From Lycocorax pyrrhopterus obiensis (lineage: Eukaryota; Chordata; Aves; Passeriformes; Paradisaeidae), in the NCBI GenBank assembly GCA_014706295.1, contig JACSVZ010000002.1:133123431-133187430 (forward strand): DNA of 64,000 bases. Direction: 5' to 3'. The notes under the pieces were generated by a model that saw only the letters and a program-made list of their open reading frames with translations, had not been told where the DNA came from and did no database searches. Positions within the stretch are counted from its first letter, which is position 1, and each line of letters begins with the position of its first letter. Made by a program: the position numbers and the translations under genes. This document shows, piece after piece, positions 47,951-61,381 of this stretch.

Positions 47951-50900
47951 CCAGTTGTGGAAGCTAATATTTAATACTGAAGGAGTGCCACAGCGGTTCC
48001 TGGGTTAGTGAAGTTTGCTAGGTAGAAATCAGAAATAAACTTTTCCAAAAAAGCTGGTTATAGCATTTGACAGTAGGTGAGCTTGTATATAGATTCTCTG
48101 AAGTTGCCAAATGGGAACAGAATTTCTTCAGCAATAATAAATGCGGAGTGGCCTCTGCTATGACACGTTTATGTTGCTGTGTGAGTGTCTTGCAAGTTTA
48201 GAAGCCTTACACTTCAGTTTTGTTAGCCTGTTGGAAGAAATCTCATTTAACTGGCATTTTTACATCTACATTAATTCTTTTAAAACACTGAAGTGAGTGT
48301 TCTACAGCTATGTAAAGAAACGCATTATCAAAGCATTAAGATATGATTAAACTGACATTTTCTTAAGAAAACGAAAGGAGCAGGAAAAAGCCATTCTAAA
48401 AGGACTGAGTGCTACATACTCCAGATATTATCTTCAGTGCTTACTCAGGGATCTTTAAAGAAGCTTATTACCAAGTACCCTAAGAAGACAAGTGTGGATG
48501 TGTACAGATCAGAGGAATGCAAGTTAATGCACCTGCCAGATTTTACTATCGTACAAAGCATGTCAATCAGCACTCAGACCTTGCGTTTAAAAATGTGTTC
48601 CTTCAGATTTTTTTCAGTGCTGTATCTCACATAGCTAGAATTTCCTAGTCAGTATCCATCCAGTGTTGCAAATCGTCATAAATTGTGCTACTGAATATGT
48701 ATCACTGACGTGAATGTGAATAGTCCTTCGTTAGATTCACTAATGAGCTATAGAAATACTAGTAGATATTGTTGCTGTGAGTACAGATATTTAAATCTTC
48801 CTGCTATTCTCAATAGGAAATAAAAATAATATTTTTAGGTTAAAGAAAAAAATCAGTTCTGCATATGTTTTCTTTAAGAAAGGTAAATTAAAATGCATAG
48901 TGAATTGAATAGATTGGGCAGTTTATAGCACATGAATTTACAGTGGTTTAAAGCACAGGTACTTGATAGCTACATACAGCTCAGATCCCACAGGATCATT
49001 TCAAAAGTGATGTGTCAGTTTTGGCTTGGTCTTCATTAGGGAAAAAATATGTTCAGAAACTTGTTCTGAGAGATCACTGTCTGGAAATGCCAGTACTGGT
49101 GGAGGGCCTGGTGTACCAGATCATCACAGGATGGCTGCAGGCTGCTGGGAATCTGTGATAATGAAGAAGACAAATACAGAAGAGAACTTGTGAGAAATAA
49201 AACATATTACGGCCATCACACGCTGTGCTAATAAGGTCTCCTTTGTTGCTCTGTACAAAACTCTGACATTGCTCTCTAAAAAAAAAAAAATTATCCAAAC
49301 CGTAAGTGCTGTAGAAGGTCTAGAACTAAGATGTGGGGAAAAGAAACTCAGAAGAGAAAAATCTTCCTTTTGCTATGTCTACAGTATTTAGGGAGATTAC
49401 TGCCTATATGGGGTCAGAGAGAGATGCTGTACAACCTAACAGCCACTGACTGCACAAGAACAAGCAGGTCTATAAGAGCAGCTGGGTGAAAACACAGATG
49501 GCAGCAGGCAGCAGGTCTTGGTCACCCGTCAGGGCCCTCAGGCTTTGGTTCCCACCAAAATAAGGAGTCTGAACCCTGGGAGGTTCTGTGGTCACCTTCA
49601 CGTGCTCATGCTCTCTTTCTTATAGCTTTCACTTATTCTAAGGTGTTCAAACCTTGCAGAAGGGTGCAGCACCTGGCAAACCTGTCTCTATTCACAGTTT
49701 TAATTGTCTTTTCCGGATTTAGCCCAAAAAATATTTTATGCAGTGAAAACTCAGTATTTACTGAGTTAGGACATCAGGTTGTGCTGTTAGATGGAAGTCA
49801 CTTTATAAAGAAAGTAGAATAAACATAAAGTGACTGAAGATATTCAAGTGACACTGTTCTACTGGAAATATAGTCATATAAATAAATGGGCTTTATCAGT
49901 TTGCTGGTACCTCCAGCAATGTTGACATTTGCATTCTGCTCTCCTAGCTCTGACAGACTTTAGTTCTATTAAAATAATGAATTCCTATGCTGATATTCGC
50001 CTTTTAGCATGAGGCATTTGGAACAAGTCAACACATTTTCAGGGATGAATTTTGGAAGTTTATTAAGATATACAGATTTAAAAAGGAGAAATCTGTACAG
50101 ATGTCATGTGTCAGAGATTTCTCTTTTTATCAGTCTTCATAAAACATGTCCATATATGATGTGTTTTCCAATAGAAAAATGAAGCACAAATCCTATTGGG
50201 ATCACCAGCAGGGTCTGATGTCCAAAGGCAGATATTTTATTTAAATGATCCTATACTGCTCAGTAGGAAATACCATTTTCATTGTGTTTACAAACATGTT
50301 AGCATTCATTAAAATGTTTTTCTGCTGCCCTTGAGATATGTATTTTAAAAGATATACTTCTGAAAAGCTTTAGAGAGCAGAATTTTTTAAGTCTGATCAT
50401 TTGGCAGGTGTTAATTCACATTGAAACTCTCATTGCAGAGAACTAGAAGCCAGAGTTCAGAACAGCTTCAACACCGGAGAATGACTGGACTGTAACGTAC
50501 TTCAAAATAGTTTTTGCTTCTTAACTTTGTAGCTACTTTGAGGTCAGTGTAGTGGTACTTACCTGGGATACAACATACTGCAGTACACTCTGTCCAGTGG
50601 TTTCCCCACTCAGCCCCATGCTCTGCTTGTACTTATCAGCATCTCAACACTATCATTTCCTTTTGATGCATGACTTCAAATTCAAACAGCTACTGGATAG
50701 TTTTGGCATCATCAGCTTTTGTAAAAAAATGTTAGTCATTTGATGAACTCTAAATATATCATGCTCTGGAGACTCTTCATCCTTCCAATTTTTTTCTATG
50801 GTGCAGAGACCTGCTTTGTTAAGACAGAGGGATGATTTTAAATGCTCAGAGAAGGTAATCCATCCCAGTCCCATCTTGAGACACTCTGGCCTATTCAAAA

Positions 50901-53900
50901 TTCATTCTCTTCACCTTACAAGGCTTTTAATATAAGCATCTCCCCACTAAATGTTCACCAGCTGGGATGTCACCAGCAACAATGATGTTGCTGTAATAGA
51001 TGGGGTACTACCGTAATAGTCATTGGGGATTTCTCTATAATAAATTTTGGGATGATGTGCGGTTTCTTTTCAGACCTACCCCATAGCTGTTTGTTGAGGC
51101 AAGGAGGGAATGATAACAATAGGGAGCAGGGGAAAGAGTTATTTTCTGTTCCAAAAGTGATGCCCTGATATGAGTTCTCACGTGCAGCCCAAAAAGACAA
51201 AGATTTCTAACAGAGTCAGGAGGCTGCCTGCATAGCACTGCTGAAATCACTTGGTATTCCTCCTCTTTGGGTGCATGAAGGACTGTTTGAGCAGATATGT
51301 CTTTCAGCCTGTAATTATGGTCCTTCCGTCCTCCTGGCAGAAATTGTACAGCTTTTTAAGCAAGATTACTATCACCACAATTGTCTCAGTATGGAGAATT
51401 TCCATAAGGATTGATTTCTTACATGGTGCAATACAAAAAGTACTCATTACTATCTCCTGTGATTTTGCCTGAAGTTAGGGGTCCTGCACGATGCTCCAAT
51501 GAAGGGAAAACAGACAATTGGGATATGATTTGTTACAATTCTGCCTAATTTTAGAGAATATTTACTTCCATATACCTGCCTTATGTGGAAGGTCAGGTGA
51601 TATTACCAACATTGTTTTCCAACATTATATCTTGGTAATGCGTGAATTAGCCAGCAAATTTAAATAACTTCTTTGATTTAGAGTACTGCAATATGTAATT
51701 TACTTCAGCGTTTAACTTCAGTCAATAAATATTGTTCTATAGTTTTTTCACTACAACATGAAATGCTTTGATTCCAATTTTATTGGTATATCCATTTGAA
51801 GACACCTGTGCTCTCAGGCATAAGATGCATTTCTTAGTACCTGGAAAAGTGTATGTATACTATTTTCTATTTGGATGTTGCATGCTTTGAAAGTGATTGT
51901 CCTGTTGAGAAACTAAAATGTACACCATAGTTTCTTACTTTGGGTACGTAAAATTGATAGGCAAACTTTCAAACGCAAAATCTCCTTATGACAAATTTTC
52001 TTTTATGTTTAACGAAGTTATATGATAAATCTTATTTTTCTTTTTTTTCTTTGTAATTTTAATTATTCCTCTGAATTCCTGGACTAAAACGTATGACCTT
52101 GAGAAACTTTCAAGTGAAAGAGGTGTTTCCAACTGTCAGAGATGCCCAGCTCTACCAAGACCTCACACCATCCAGCAATCATTCCACAGAACACTGAAAG
52201 GCTATGAGTGCATCCTGGAGATGCTGAAGGTCTTTTAGCCTTTCTGACAAATGGAGAGCTCTATATGTAGTACAGTTTTTGGATCACAAATTAACTGGAA
52301 GACAGCTTGAGCAAAAGTTAATGTTGACTCTCTGTTGGACAATGTTTCTTTGAAGGTTCTATGAAATCTATAATTTTCTCAACCTCCTTAATAAGTCTGT
52401 TTTTTAAGGGTTAATTAATGTGCATGAATAACAATGACTAGGGAGAAAGTTGCATCACCCTTATTTACTTCACACTAGCAGTATGGTGAGATTTTGGATT
52501 AGTATAGCCATGATGTACAGGGAGCTTCCAATTTTGAGCTGGTGGTGGTTTGCAGAATCAGAGGCAATCGCTGTTACAAGAAGACCATGAGCCTGATTAT
52601 GTGCTCCTTTCTGGTAAGTAATTACTCCTAAAAGTACTTACATATGGATCACCACAGTTGTTGATGTGCAGTTATTCTTGAAGTAAGTTCAGTCTACTCT
52701 TGCAACAGAATTTATGTGTGAGCCTGCCCAGTGAATCTCTTTAGCTTCTTCTTGGGGCAATTTAAGAATGGATTATTACTTGTAGATACATTCTTCCAAG
52801 ATCCTAAATTATTTTGTGCTCTTACCATGGAGATCTACTAATTTTTTAATGGCAAAATTCTGGGATTTTTAGAGTAAGCTCTATAATCCAACTTTTTTGA
52901 AAAACTCTCATCATATCTCTAATTCTAAACTCCTTGGAGATGTGAAAAATCTTTAAATATGTTCCCACCAGTCCAATGTAATAAAGATTTATCCATAGTT
53001 TTTCTAGCTACAGCTAGAAATGAAATACTTACAATTATTTTAGTTGACCTTCCTATCATTCGTTCATGAAGTAAATGCCAATGTTTCTCTGTACAAGTAA
53101 AAGTTTTCTTGATTCCCCACATCAGCTTCACTAAATTTCCTTCTTAGTTAGTGGAAAACTTCTTCTTCATTGAGTTATCTCACAGAAACCCAAAGAAACT
53201 TGTAAATTTAGAACAAAATGACCACAATCCAAAGCAACCATCCCACAACAATGTGGAAAATGTAAGTTGAACGTACAACTTGAATAATACTGTAATGTGA
53301 GTTACAGAAAAAGTTAGATAACGTTGACTGTCTTTTATTTGCACTGTCTGTAGAGAGTAAAAATGGAAATGCTTTAACATGTTGCATAACATTTTACAAG
53401 CCCTAACTAATCTTTGAAACAACACTGATTTATGTACACAGTAACTATTTGCATCTTTCTACTTAGCAGAGTATTAAAAAAGAGATTAGGACCAAGGTTC
53501 AGGATGAAGTTGCCTAAAGCTAAGTATTTGATTTTGGCTTTAGGAGTATAAATAAAAATGGCCTAGTTTTTAGAGCTGCTGAGCACAGATACCTCCAAAT
53601 CAATCTTGTGAAAGCTGTAGCTCTTACCTCATGTGGAATCTGTCCACTCTTTGAAGTGATTTACGTGGGTTGAAGTGTCTGGTTGATGTGTTTAATTTTG
53701 AAAATGTTGGTCCAAAGTTCTTGCCCCAAAACAGGCTAAGCATTCAATCAAAGAAAAGGAATCCTGTCAGAGGGACAGTGATCTCCCACTCCCATACTGC
53801 AGGCAAAAAATACTCCATAGGGAGGACAGCAGCAAGAGCAACAATTAGTAGGGTTGCCTTTGCCTCTGCAATGTCCATTGGATCTTAATGGACACTTACA

Positions 53901-55419
53901 CAACACTATACAGTAACACACAGCAGCTGGGAGCTACCCCTGACGCCAGGAGGGATGACCTTCAAAAGCATCTATATTGCTGGTGAGTTCCAAAATATTT
54001 TTTTCACAGCACCTTTCTTTGTTGTCTGGGCACACATCCCAGCTCATACATAACACAGGTGCCTCTAGGATGAACACTGTTGTGCCCTGGGGGCCTACTC
54101 TTGGGTTTACTTGTTCTCTTGAGTTGAATATATTTAAAGATATCCCTCTTCTCTTGATTTTCTCCGCCTAACTTCAGCCTATTTCAGATTTGGGAGCTCT
54201 TTTTCATATGTCAGTCATAATTCCAGCTGCAGTTTGAAGAAATTTACCACACATATGAACATGAATAAATATTCATTGGTAATGCTCCCCTTAGTCAACT
54301 GACTCTTTGCTTTTGCCATATCCAGTTGCCATTCTGGTGAGGCAGAAACCAGGTAAGGCAGCAATATTTTTTGCATCTGCCTTTTTCAGTAGAACTATAA
54401 TTTATCTGTCTTTTAATAAACCACTGTCAGAGGCTGCTCTGAAAAGACAAGAGTGTGTGACTCAATACTGTGTTTCTCCCACTTTGTGGAACGCTCTTAA
54501 TTGGTTACAAAGTCTCTAAATACGTAGAGGCTAGGGTTTTGTTTTCTAAATTCGTGTTGTTTTACAGTGCAGAACAAATTTGCTTTTTTTGTGTCATGGT
54601 AGTAATATGTGCATTAATAAGCACAAAATCAGGCACAAGGATGGATTTGAATAGAAGGAATATTATTTCAACTTGATAATGACAGGGATGTTCCCACACA
54701 CATCAGGAACTAAATTGGTTCCAGTGAGAACTGGAAAGTCTTAATACCACATAAGTGGTGTTAAGTGGAGAATGGCTTTTTTCAGCCTGTCCCAAATACA
54801 CTGTTCATTTCTAAACATTGTCATCCTCTGCTCTGATGGAATAGAGGCAAATAGAAAGGGATTTCTGACATGCCCAGTGTCCCATAGTTTACCTCTGGCA
54901 ACTGGCCTCTTTTGTCTTTAGCTGGGGGGGGGCACTGCAGTAGCAATACGGTCAGTAACTCCAGGCCTCCTAACATGCACTTACTATTCATATAATCCTG
55001 ACTGCTCCTTCCCATGTGGTCCTTACCAAATAGACCCCAAAACAGTCTTTCCAGTCTCTTGACCACATCATTTGTCATGATCACATCCACATCCAGGCAG
55101 CTCTGTGTCGTGCCAGTGATGGAAGAAAGAAGATTCTGGATGATCGTATAGGAATGGAAGACAAGAGGATCATTTGGCTTCTTGAGGAAGGATTTGGGAA
55201 AGTTATAAGCAAAATCCCAGATCTTCAAAGTCTGCATGACACAGACTAACACTGGTTTTGACTGTATACTGGACTAGTCCTGCAGTTTATGTGCTGGTAG
55301 GAAACACTAGAGATTGTCGTGCTCTGTCTTTACGCTGCATTTCACTGCAACCCAGGCAAACTTTTGGGCCCTTTTTCCCCTGAATTAAGGGGATGATGCT
55401 GCCTGTTTATGTCATACAT
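47951..55419. other. AT-rich intergenic DNA, no gene seen
   Basis: No mobile element recognised. A poly-A run lies at about 49279-49291. A minus-strand open frame runs from 55252 down to 54821 (143 codons, GTG start; about 138 from its first ATG). It contains no domain I can name and its length is about what chance would give once in 64 kb. Confidence 0.45.
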
Positions 55420-55499
55420 GTGCAGTTCTCTGTATCTCAGGGGCAGGAGCCATGAGCACATGTAGATGCATGATGTTCAAAAATTGCCCAGGGTATTCC

Positions 55500-55860
55500 G
55501 GAGGCTGGGCATTTTAACACAAACTGTGTGAACACGATTGCAGCTCACAGCTGTCACTTGAGGGCTCCAGAAGAGGTTTCCACAATTTCCTTATTGTAAT
55601 TCAATAATAAAAACAACAGCAGTTAGCACTTCTCTCTTACTTTCCAGCCTGCAGAACACAATATAAATATTGATTAATTAGCCCACATGAATCAGGGCAA
55701 TGCTCACCATGTCTGCTCCGAAATGTACAATGAGGTTGGGATATTCACGTGAGCCTGAGGGAGTTCCCTGCCCAAATCACACAGCGTGTCACGGGAAGAT
55801 GGGCGCTAACTCCCTGAGGTACCCTTGAAAAACCAAGCTTTAATAGATCATGTCTACAGT
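55500..55860. other. Candidate conserved non-coding element with SOX-type inverted repeat
   Basis: TTATTG and CAATAA face each other across a 5-bp spacer at 55591-55607, followed by FOX/homeodomain-rich sequence (AATATTGATTAATTAG at about 55667-55682). Further on are CACGTGAG (55748-55755) and CpG-containing words near 55785-55810. No ORF. Enhancer role is inference. Confidence 0.28.
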
Positions 55861-57549
55861 CAATTTAACATACAATTAAGCATTTTCACAAAGCAAATAG
55901 CAGCAGAACTGTTGAAAATGTAATCCTGCCCCCTTGTTAAAACAGGCTTGGCTGTTTGGCATTATGCAGAATGACTGTCACCACAGCGCTTTGAAGTCAC
56001 TATCGCTAAGGCAAACATGTGCAGGTACAAATAATTCGGCAGCAGAACACTGATGCTCCCCAAGTTTCTTATGCCATGTATGATCCTGAAATCTTCAGGA
56101 TCATATTTTAGTCTATTTATTCTCCACACAAAAGGTACTTTACAAAATCTCCTAAATAGCTGGGCCTACTTACTGGGTCCCAGGAATATGCCCTGCACAC
56201 ATCTCATCAGACGCATCTGTTCCTTCGGCTCCTGGCTGCTCTGTTCTCTTTCACCAGCAGCTGGTCTCTGAATGGGTGTCGGAGACTGATCTCTTTGCTT
56301 TGCTTAGGCTGTGGGATTGTTTCTCTTCTGGTCTGCAGAGATCTGTCAATATTAGCTTAAATATAGGTTCTTTCTTTCTTGTGAAAAGAAAAGATAATAA
56401 TTCTTCCTCCTGATGGTGGCTTAGAGCACTTCAGATTATCCCTTGTTATTTCTTTGCAAGAAGAAATGTATATTCTCTTTTCATAAGAATTATAGCAGTT
56501 AACAATCCTCCAGCCCAAACTTTGTCCCATGAAGAACTAACATCAATGGGAGTTAGCTATATCCGCTAAGGGTAGAATTAGGATTCTCACAGAAATCTTT
56601 AGGTTCAAATAAAACAATCTTCACTGCTGTAACCATAGCAGCTCTCATGTCCTACATAGTACTTTTTAAGGATATCTTGGTCAAACATAGCTTTCAAAGT
56701 AAAACAGTTTTTTCTCTCTCTAGGCCATGCAATTTTCACTCTATAGGTCTCTGTTCCACAGAGCACCAGCTATTCCTCAGATGTCAGGAGTTCTGGTTAT
56801 TTATGTGTTCCAATTTCAGTCTTGTTTTCCAGATTATTTTGCAGATTCTAATTTTAAAATTTAGAAAAAAACAAAACAAAACAAAGAAACACCACCTCAC
56901 CTCAATTAAATTATTAATGATTTGCATTGTGTGCTGTCTTTCTACAGTTATTTGTTAGTTGTATAATTAGTTTTCCTTTTTACTAGTATGTTCCTTGGCC
57001 AACTTTATATGCCTAATTTGCACGCCACAGTAATGCAGTTGTTTTTTCTCAGCTTCCAATATAGCCAATGAAGACAGAGTGTCTCTCCTAGAGCAAATTT
57101 TAGGCTGCCTAAGATGATTTCCTGTCTGAAAATTTGCCAAAGAAACCTTTGTTTGAACTGAAGATGTCCAGTTTAGGCACCTAAAGTACCTTGTTTGGTA
57201 CTAGCAGAGCCTCTTTTCTGCTTCTTGTGTCTCTAATGGCACTGGGTCACATTCCCTCTTGCCCAGGCAATGTGCCCAACCTATGGAGACAGAGAAGGCC
57301 CTCCATATGACATACCCTCCCATCTGGGTTTGCCTCTGACCAGAAATTCCTCATGGGCTAGAAACAACGTGCTGAAGAACGGCCAAAACTTCACCAGGCT
57401 CTGAACCATGGACTTCAGCCAGAGTACCAAGTTTCCAATATGGAAACCAGGAATCTGGTTTCCAGTATGACCAGTGGAAAGGACATAGCACATATGATTC
57501 CCTTTTTTGTCACTATATTTATTAACCTGTGCTTGGCTAAATTATCAGG
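55861..57549. other. Intergenic DNA
   Basis: No gene or recognised repeat. A short A-rich (AAAAC)n-like run lies near 56865-56885. Confidence 0.45.
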
Positions 57550-57920
57550 TTTTTCACAATTGCAGGAGCGCTTTCTACAAAGATTAATATTTCTGTGATG
57601 GTTTTAAGGGCTAATGATGAAGCATCAATCAATAAATGCATGATTCAACAAGCAGAGGCACTGGAGTTATTCTACACTGAGTTCATTCATCTTAAAAAAG
57701 AAAACAGATTTTATTTGGGGGAGAGTTGAAATTGATATAGGATACATTGCTAATGAAACTCAGTATTAAGTTTTAATGCAAGCAGGTCACACTACCAGGG
57801 AGAATGGGATAAATACCCATAAAATAAACAGCGCAAAGACTTGACTGAAATGATAAAAGAGTGTGATTGTGAGCAATTAACAGCTTTGTCCTTGACTGAT
57901 TTATGTATCTTCTAGTTTAC
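57550..57920. other. Candidate conserved non-coding element
   Basis: Homeodomain/PBX-like motifs cluster at 57611-57646 (CTAATGATGA, ATCAATCAATAAATGCATGA) in repeat-free DNA. No ORF. Inference only. Confidence 0.22.
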
Positions 57921-60900
57921 AGGACTAGTTGTCCAGTGTGGGAGTAAGAGCGGTTCACTGGGCTGCAGAAACAACTATAGCAGCAATGGTGGAAAAATAG
58001 GGAGCAGGGTCAATTTTTCTTCAAAAAGAAATAGAATTTTCTTCAGAAATCATTAGAGTAAATTATAAGTCTTATGAACTGGATGAAGATTTCGCCTGTC
58101 ATCAGTATGTTCTCCTTGATCTATCATTCACATTACAAAGCCATGGCAATGGTAGCAATTTTTATTTACTTTTTTTGAAATGGAGGATTATTCAATTTTT
58201 AGCATGGGAATATCCCAAATACACTTCTCCTGTCATCTGAATATGTTGTATAGTAAATTGTAGCCTGCCCCTTTGATGCATTGATTTTAACATTTGATGA
58301 TGTTAATACAGTAAGCATTAACGATTATGTTAAATCTCTACTGTATATGGCAGACAAGTGAAGCCACCTTTCTAACTTTGAAATGTGCCCTAAAGCACAT
58401 GGTTATAAAGCATCCATAGGGGCATTGTGTGCTTAGGACATTCTGAGACCTGAATGCTAGATGCCTCCCCTCAATAAAGATCTGTAGCAAAAAACAGATA
58501 TGCCCATGTACAGTACTGTTAAAATGAATAGTTCCCAAAATGTAAGTGTATTTAATTGTGGAATGTATATGTCTTACAGGATCACATTCAGATGCATGTG
58601 CCTTCCACAATGAAAAATGGATTTGCAATTTTCATTTTCCCTAACTATAAATATTTGTATGCCACTTAATTTAAAGATTATACTGAAAGATATCATTTTC
58701 GATTAATATGCTGTATTTTACACCATTTACATTCCATTTCAATATGCTTGCCTTCTATAAAATGTATTTCAAGGCTCCCTAAAAAAAAAAAAAGAGAAAA
58801 TAGGCACACTTTAAGCAGTTTACAGGAGACAGATCATTATCTCCTACAAAGGAAAGGAAACAGGAAAGCTGTAAATAATAAGTTCTGAATAGGAATGACA
58901 TAAACAGCCTAATCAATGTCTTCCAGAACTGGCAAGTGACACCTCTTTGTTTTTTGCAAATAAAAACCTTCTTAACATCACAATATAAACCATTATCTCT
59001 GCAGGCAAGGTATATTTAGAAATGTACAAAATGTACATTTCCTGCCAGCCACTAGATCAGTAGGTGGAGATCTAAAGTCATGCAAATATTACAGTAAATG
59101 CAGGCAACCAATTTCTAATTATTCCATATCAGCAGATTTGTGAGGAATATAATTTATTAAAAAAGAACAGTTTATGATCAGCAGACCTTAGTTATGACTG
59201 TTTAGGAATTCAGTGCATTTTGATCTAATCACAAAATCAAAATATTCATGAAACACAATGATATCTCCCCAAAGCAGCCGGGCAGCCATTAATTTTGAAA
59301 TTCGGGTAATTTATTAACACTTATCTGTAGCTGTAAAAGCTTACCTCTGTGTTTGTAATACGGGTAAAAGTGAAAGCAGTTTTAAAACTGATTCCTAATG
59401 ATTTATAATGGTTTGCTGTAATTTGAGCCAGAAATTCAATTAAAATGTATGTCTAGTTTTGTTTCAAGATCTTTAGTTAAAAATTCTATTAAAATTCTAT
59501 TTCCTTCTTGCATTAAATGTATCTGTTATCTGCATATATGAGAAATATAAGAAAATTCTATCATTTATTCCCCGGACTCCACAAATGCCTTTAAAAACAT
59601 CCATTTTTATTTCATAATTCTGCCAAGGTACTATTTAGAATTTGTGTACAGCAGAGGAGGAATAAGTGTGCGTACTATTTTCTTTTGAAGAAAACCAGCT
59701 TCTCTACTGAGTGCTCATGCAAATATTCAAGTGACATTTATCAGTTCATCAAAGAAAGGAAAAACAAATAACACTGAATTATCGGATGTTTTAAAAGCTT
59801 AATTACAATACCAAGGGTATAGCTCCTTTCTATATATGTTCCCATTATAAATTCTTCTTGTAAAGGATATGTAACTTCACTACCAAAATTCCCTTTTGAG
59901 ATAACACTTCACATCGTTATTTATAAATAATGAGAAGTAAAACTGGCCACTCTCGTGTTTATTTATAGGGAAACAAAAAAGAGACAACTCACTGCTGATG
60001 TTGGAATCACTCCAGGCTAAACCAGAAATGAAGGAGTGAATATTACTCACTTTCCCTCTGTGATTGTCTTATCTCAGAATGCTTCACCACATGTAAAGGT
60101 AAAGGACTGAGTTTATAGATGAGCACATCTGTTAATGTTGATGAGAGTGATGTGGCCAGTCCTAATTCTCTGTGTTGGGAACTGATCTTTTGTAATGCAG
60201 TTAATCAGTTGCTTCTAGATAAAGAGAAAAACATTCAGGTACCCAAATAAATGTTACCTTGTGCAAAATACTTACTATTTTCAAATTCAGTTATTCAGCA
60301 CTTACCACACTTAGGTGTAATTGACTGGGAGTAGTGGTGAATCAGGACCATATACCAGCAAAGTAAGGATGCAGTTCAGTAGACTAAGTGGCACTAAGAA
60401 AGCATTGAAGGCTTCCTTGTTCTGTTTGATCTGGGTCAGTAGCAGCTACTGACTCTGTGAAAGTTTTACGGAAGACTGGGACACTCCATCATCAGTGGTA
60501 AAGGTAAATCCGAGAGGAAGTAGATGTAGGTCTCTCAGTGTAGGATAATTACTGGGTTAGATTTACAGGAGAAAAGATCCAATAAATTACTTCATTGGCT
60601 TTAAGACTCAAGTGCTTTTGACTAGAGAGAAAGGAAAGTCTACAAGGGAGTAGGTTCCAAAATGGAAGTCTTTCATAGAAAGAAGGAATATTTGCTGTGG
60701 CAGATATGGATTAACAGAGATGGAGGCAACACACAGAACGTATTTGCATGATGCTTTCACAAGAGGAAGAGCAAAGGATTAACTTTTCTACTGTTGATCA
60801 GGTGGCAAAGTTAAGGAGGGAGTATTCATATGTTGTGTTTTACCCAGAAGCAGAAAAGAAAACAATAGCCAGTCAACACTGGCTACTGAGAATAAATGGG

Positions 60901-61350
60901 CAGGGTTGCTGAGCATCTTCATTCCCAAGGTGATCTCACCAATACATGGAACACACCACTGTCACGTTTCTGTCCTTTCAGACCACTGACAATCGATGGT
61001 TTCTTCCAGATGAGACGAAGAAGACTCTCTGTAAGGTGTGGCTCTACAGAGACAGTATTTTGGACACAATCCAGTATGTCTGTCATTCTCTCCTGTGGAG
61101 GGCAGTGGTACTCTTAAATAGTAGCTCCAGGCTTTAATAGTGTAATTAATGATCTCAAGATGAAGCAGCAGCCAGAATGTTAACAATATTATTGTGTACT
61201 AAACTGGATGAGAGATATTGCAAGAAACAAGAATTGATACAAAGGGTCATAGAGAGGTTAGAAACGTGGGCAAAGGAATAACAAAATTGCTTTATCTTTA
61301 AGACAAAATACATAATTTTCTAGTTGTTTCACACTTGTAATAACAGTTCA
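57921..61350. other. AT-rich intergenic DNA
   Basis: Repeat-free. The stretch 59250-59600 is very AT-rich and dense in TAAT cores. At 60982-61030 a 49-bp open segment lies between a good acceptor (TTTCTGTCCTTTCAG) and a GTAAGG donor, but no neighbouring exon or protein match is visible, so it is not called as an exon. A-rich run at about 58780-58792. Confidence 0.4.
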
Positions 61351-61381
61351 CAACAGACAACAGACAACAGACAACAACAGA
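61351..61381 (+). repeat. (CAACAGA)n short tandem repeat
   Basis: Three exact CAACAGA units (61351-61371) followed by a CAACAACAGA variant. Slippage-type minisatellite seed. Confidence 0.85.

Noticed and set aside
61351..61381. (CAACAGA)n considered as a CRISPR-like or satellite array
   Set aside because: Only three exact 7-bp units without spacers; a simple tandem repeat in a vertebrate genome.
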